Shown: in pieces, positions 42,813 through 44,745 of the stretch
Layout: every line of letters starts with the position of its first letter
Numbering within the stretch: position 1 is the stretch's first letter
Assembly: GCA_949288955.1 (NCBI GenBank)
Contig: CASEMS010000011.1
Span: forward strand, 14,982 to 59,726
Source: an uncultured Lentisphaeraceae bacterium
GTDB lineage: Bacteria > Verrucomicrobiota > Kiritimatiellia > RFP12 > DVOR01
DNA: 44,745 nt
Reading direction: 5' to 3'
Made by a program: the position numbers and the translations under genes
Notes under the pieces: model-generated
Databases searched by the model: none
What the model was told of the DNA's origin: nothing
Seen by the model: only the letters and a program-made list of their open reading frames with translations

Positions 42813-43684
42813 TGAGACTCCTCGTCGCCCAGCCCCACGGCCTCTGCTCAGGCGTCGCCCGCGCCCTGCGCATCGCCGATGACGCCCTCGCCGCGAACCC
42901 CGGCGAGACGCTCTGGTGCTATCACCAGCTCGTCCACAACGAGCACGTCGTCGCCGGCCTTCGGGCGCGGGGCGCCCGCTTCGTCGACGACCTTGCCGAC
43001 GTCCCCGAGGGCGCGCGCGTCCTCTTCTCCGCCCACGGCGTCAGCCCCGCCGTCCGCGCCCAGGCTCGCGCCCGCGGCCTCCGGGTCATCGACGCCACCT
43101 GCCCCTTCGTCGCCAAAGTCCACCGCGAGGCCCTCACCTTCGCCCGGCGCGGGCTCCCCATCGCGCTCGTCGGGCACAAAGGCCACGACGAGGTCGTCGG
43201 CGTCCTCGGCGAGGCCCCCGCGCGCATCCGCGTCGTCGAGACCCAGGCCGACGCCGCCGCGCTCCGCGCCGATTTCCCCGCCGCCCGCGAGGTCGCCGTC
43301 CTCAGCCAGACGACCGTCAGCCAAGACATGGTCGAGGCCCGCCTCGCCGACCTCCGCGCCCTGGGCCTCACCCCCCAGCTCCCCGACCGGCGCGACATCT
43401 GCACCGCCACCCAGGAGCGGCAGGACGCCGTCCGCGCCCTCGCCTCCCAGGCCGACCGCTTCCTCGTCCTCGGCTCCCGCACCTCATCCAACTCCAAGCG
43501 CCTTGCCGAGGTCGCCCAATCCGCCGGCTGCCCCGCCACCCTCATCGCCTCCCCCGACGAGCTTGACGGCCTTGACCTCTCCGGCGTGCGCACCCTCGCC
43601 CTCACCTCCGGCGCCTCCACCCCCGAATCCCTCCTCGACGCCCTCCGCGCCCGCCTCGAATCCCCGCGCGCCCCTCATCCCTGA
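42812..43684 (+). CDS. ispH: 4-hydroxy-3-methylbut-2-enyl diphosphate reductase
   Basis: Last enzyme of the MEP isoprenoid pathway, releasing IPP and DMAPP from HMBPP with an Fe-S cluster. 290 residues. Cluster cysteines C12 (GLCSGV), C97 (IDATCPFV) and C197 (DICTATQERQ) are all present. So are substrate residues H42 (VHNEHV), H75 (SAHGVSP), H125 and E127 (GHKGHDEVVG) and the SNSKRL motif. The TGATG overlap with the pyrophosphatase gene suggests coupling. Both it and the WecA-like protein depend on polyprenyl supply, but they lie in different operons. Confidence 0.96.
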   Translation: MRLLVAQPHGLCSGVARALRIADDALAANPGETLWCYHQLVHNEHVVAGLRARGARFVDDLADVPEGARVLFSAHGVSPAVRAQARARGLRVIDATCPFVAKVHREALTFARRGLPIALVGHKGHDEVVGVLGEAPARIRVVETQADAAALRADFPAAREVAVLSQTTVSQDMVEARLADLRALGLTPQLPDRRDICTATQERQDAVRALASQADRFLVLGSRTSSNSKRLAEVAQSAGCPATLIASPDELDGLDLSGVRTLALTSGASTPESLLDALRARLESPRAPHP

Positions 43685-43732
43685 CGCCCCTCGGCCGCCC
43701 CGCCTTTAGCTTCGCGCAGGGAAGGGCCGTCT

Positions 43733-43897
43733 CGGCGGCTGATCCACCTCGGACTAGCGGCTGAGTCTCTTCGGGTCAGCCGCCAAGTCTCCTTGGATCG
43801 GCGGCTGATCCACCTCGGGTCAGCGGCTGAGTCTCCGAGCGTTGGCGGCGGAGGTGGAGGGCCAAGCCTCCAAGCCTCCAAACTTCCAAGCCTCCAA
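43733..43897. repeat. 22-base degenerate tandem repeat, locus 5 (6 units) with 37-base tail
   Basis: Units start at 43733, 43755, 43777, 43799, 43821 and 43843; the last is weak. The unit at 43799-43820 is identical to 9159-9180. The array runs into the same 37-base CCTCCAA-rich tail (43861-43897) that ends locus 4. It lies between the convergent ends of ispH and the SUMF1-domain gene, so it may mark 3' ends, but loci 3 and 4 lie near 5' ends. Confidence 0.9.
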
Positions 43898-43908
43898 CCT
43901 CCCCCCTC

Positions 43909-44745
43909 TCACTCGTCGCAGACGAGGCGGAGGGTGACGTTGTGGACGCGCTGCCACTGCGGATAGGGGGTGCGGATGGCGGAGCGGGCGAAGCGGGGGA
44001 GGAGGTCCCAGGCGCCGCCGCGGCAGACGACCTCCTCGCCGGGCTTGGGGGCGGAGGCGTCGGCGGGGTAGGGGCGGTAGGGGGAGGCGGTCCACTCGGC
44101 GGCGTTGCCGACCATGTCCTTGAGGCCGAAGGCGTTGGGCCGGTATCGGCCGACGGGGCCGAGGACGGTCTGGCCGTCGTCGCGGCGCATGTCGCGGAGG
44201 TAATAGTGGAGGGTCTGGCGTTGGTGGGGGAGTTTGTCGAGGGCCTTGTCGGCGAGGTTGGCGTGGGGGGCGAAGTCGTCGTCCTCGCCGCCCCAGGGGA
44301 GGGGGGTGGCGGTGCCGGCGCGGCAGGCCCATTCCCATTCGGTCTCGGTGGGGAGGCGGAAGCGGCGGCCGGTCTGTTGGGAGAGCCAGTGGCAGTAGGC
44401 CTGGGCTTCCTGCCAGGAGAGGCGGACGGCGGGGAGGGCGGGGTCGTCCATGAGGCTGGCGCCGGGGGCGGTGTGGTCTTTGCCGAGCCAGTCGGCGTAG
44501 CCGTTGTAGTGGTCGGGCTTCCAGGCGCGGAGGTTGCGGAGGGGGAGCTCGACCTCGGCCATGAGGAAGGGCTTTTCGACGCGGGCGATGTGCGGGGTCT
44601 CGTCGGGGAGGCCCTGTGGGTCGCCCATGACGAAGGCGCCGGCGGGGATCTGGCGGAAGGTGAGGTCGCCGCCGGGGAGGGCGAGGGTGACGGCTTTGCC
44701 GGGGGTGGCGCGGAAGGGCCAGCCCGCGAGGGTGGGGGCGGCGGG
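43909..44745 (-). CDS. SUMF1/FGE-sulfatase-domain protein, 5' end outside the window
   Basis: Partial: 278 codons are visible and the frame stays open to the window edge. FRQIPAGAFVMGDPQG begins the formylglycine-generating-enzyme-like domain. Then come PAVRLSWQEAQAYCHWLSQQTGRRFRLPTETEWEWACRAG, NAFGLKDMVGNAAEWTASPY, CRGGAWDLLPRFARSAIR and NVTLRLVCDE, all standard for the fold. The region after RGGAW, which carries the catalytic cysteine pair in true formylglycine-generating enzymes, has no cysteine (LLPRFARSAIR). This is therefore probably a non-FGE member, such as a sulfatase-linked or signalling SUMF1-domain protein. The 5' end and any signal peptide are missing. Confidence 0.85.
   Translation of the reverse strand, partial: PAAPTLAGWPFRATPGKAVTLALPGGDLTFRQIPAGAFVMGDPQGLPDETPHIARVEKPFLMAEVELPLRNLRAWKPDHYNGYADWLGKDHTAPGASLMDDPALPAVRLSWQEAQAYCHWLSQQTGRRFRLPTETEWEWACRAGTATPLPWGGEDDDFAPHANLADKALDKLPHQRQTLHYYLRDMRRDDGQTVLGPVGRYRPNAFGLKDMVGNAAEWTASPYRPYPADASAPKPGEEVVCRGGAWDLLPRFARSAIRTPYPQWQRVHNVTLRLVCDE

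Noticed and set aside
32399..43684. Prophage, transposon or integrase features
   Set aside because: No transposase, integrase, phage gene or terminal inverted repeats were seen anywhere in the window; the intergenic repeats are the only candidate mobile sequence.

Overview
The window is about 44.7 kb of very GC-rich (around 70 percent by eye), densely coding bacterial chromosome. Genes usually abut or overlap by 1 to 11 bases. The content is mostly chromosomal: isocitrate dehydrogenase, Rex, Met-tRNA formyltransferase, IspH, HU and tRNAs. It also holds a Na+-pumping decarboxylase, carboxynorspermidine decarboxylase, a CBM9-like/GHL-like secreted protein, a DUF2723 membrane protein and a large Tad pilus locus. 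Together these suggest a Gram-negative member of the PVC group, possibly Kiritimatiellota or another Verrucomicrobiota lineage living anaerobically. That placement is an inference; no rRNA or other phylogenetic marker was compared.

Layout. (1) 1-8850, plus strand: a YbjJ-like MFS transporter, then a tightly coupled run icd - THUMP/RlmL-type methyltransferase - rex - ElyC/YdcF-type DUF218 protein - DegT/EpsN-type aminotransferase - WecA-like transferase fused to a membrane/Rossmann module, closed by a strong terminator. (2) 8850-10800: a gene-free stretch, a duplicated tRNA-Gly(GCC)/tRNA-Lys(CUU) pair, an HU gene, and tRNA-Gly(CCC) plus tRNA-Val(CAC) on the minus strand, all with clear promoters and terminators. 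(3) 10800-18033, minus strand: one probable operon of LysM lipoprotein - small membrane protein - NspC - 620-residue secreted protein - EboE-like TIM barrel - CBM9/GHL secreted protein. (4) 18083-22204, minus strand: oadG-oadA-oadB, a biotin-dependent Na+-translocating decarboxylase with an unusual N-terminal extension on the beta subunit. (5) 22440-36022, minus strand: a 16-gene Tad (Flp) pilus locus ending in a degenerate-FHA protein and a solute-binding-protein-like gene. (6) 36168-36485: a small exported protein on the minus strand. (7) 36777-43684, plus strand: a DUF2723 protein, fmt, a CBS/DHH family II pyrophosphatase and ispH. (8) The right edge: an incomplete SUMF1/FGE-sulfatase-domain gene on the minus strand.

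Three things stand out. First, a degenerate tandem repeat with a strict 22-base period occurs in five separate intergenic regions, in both orientations, twice followed by the same 37-base tail. Second, the Tad locus is a variant. Its ATPase carries an N-terminal FHA-like domain, a second FHA-like protein and a solute-binding-like protein are attached at the end, three proteins are unrecognised, and no TadZ, TadV or TadD is present in the window. Two places in it look like single-base frame breaks. Third, the WecA-like fusion and the extended OadB are uncommon domain architectures. Promoters in this DNA repeatedly carry an extended -10 of the form TGGTATnnT.
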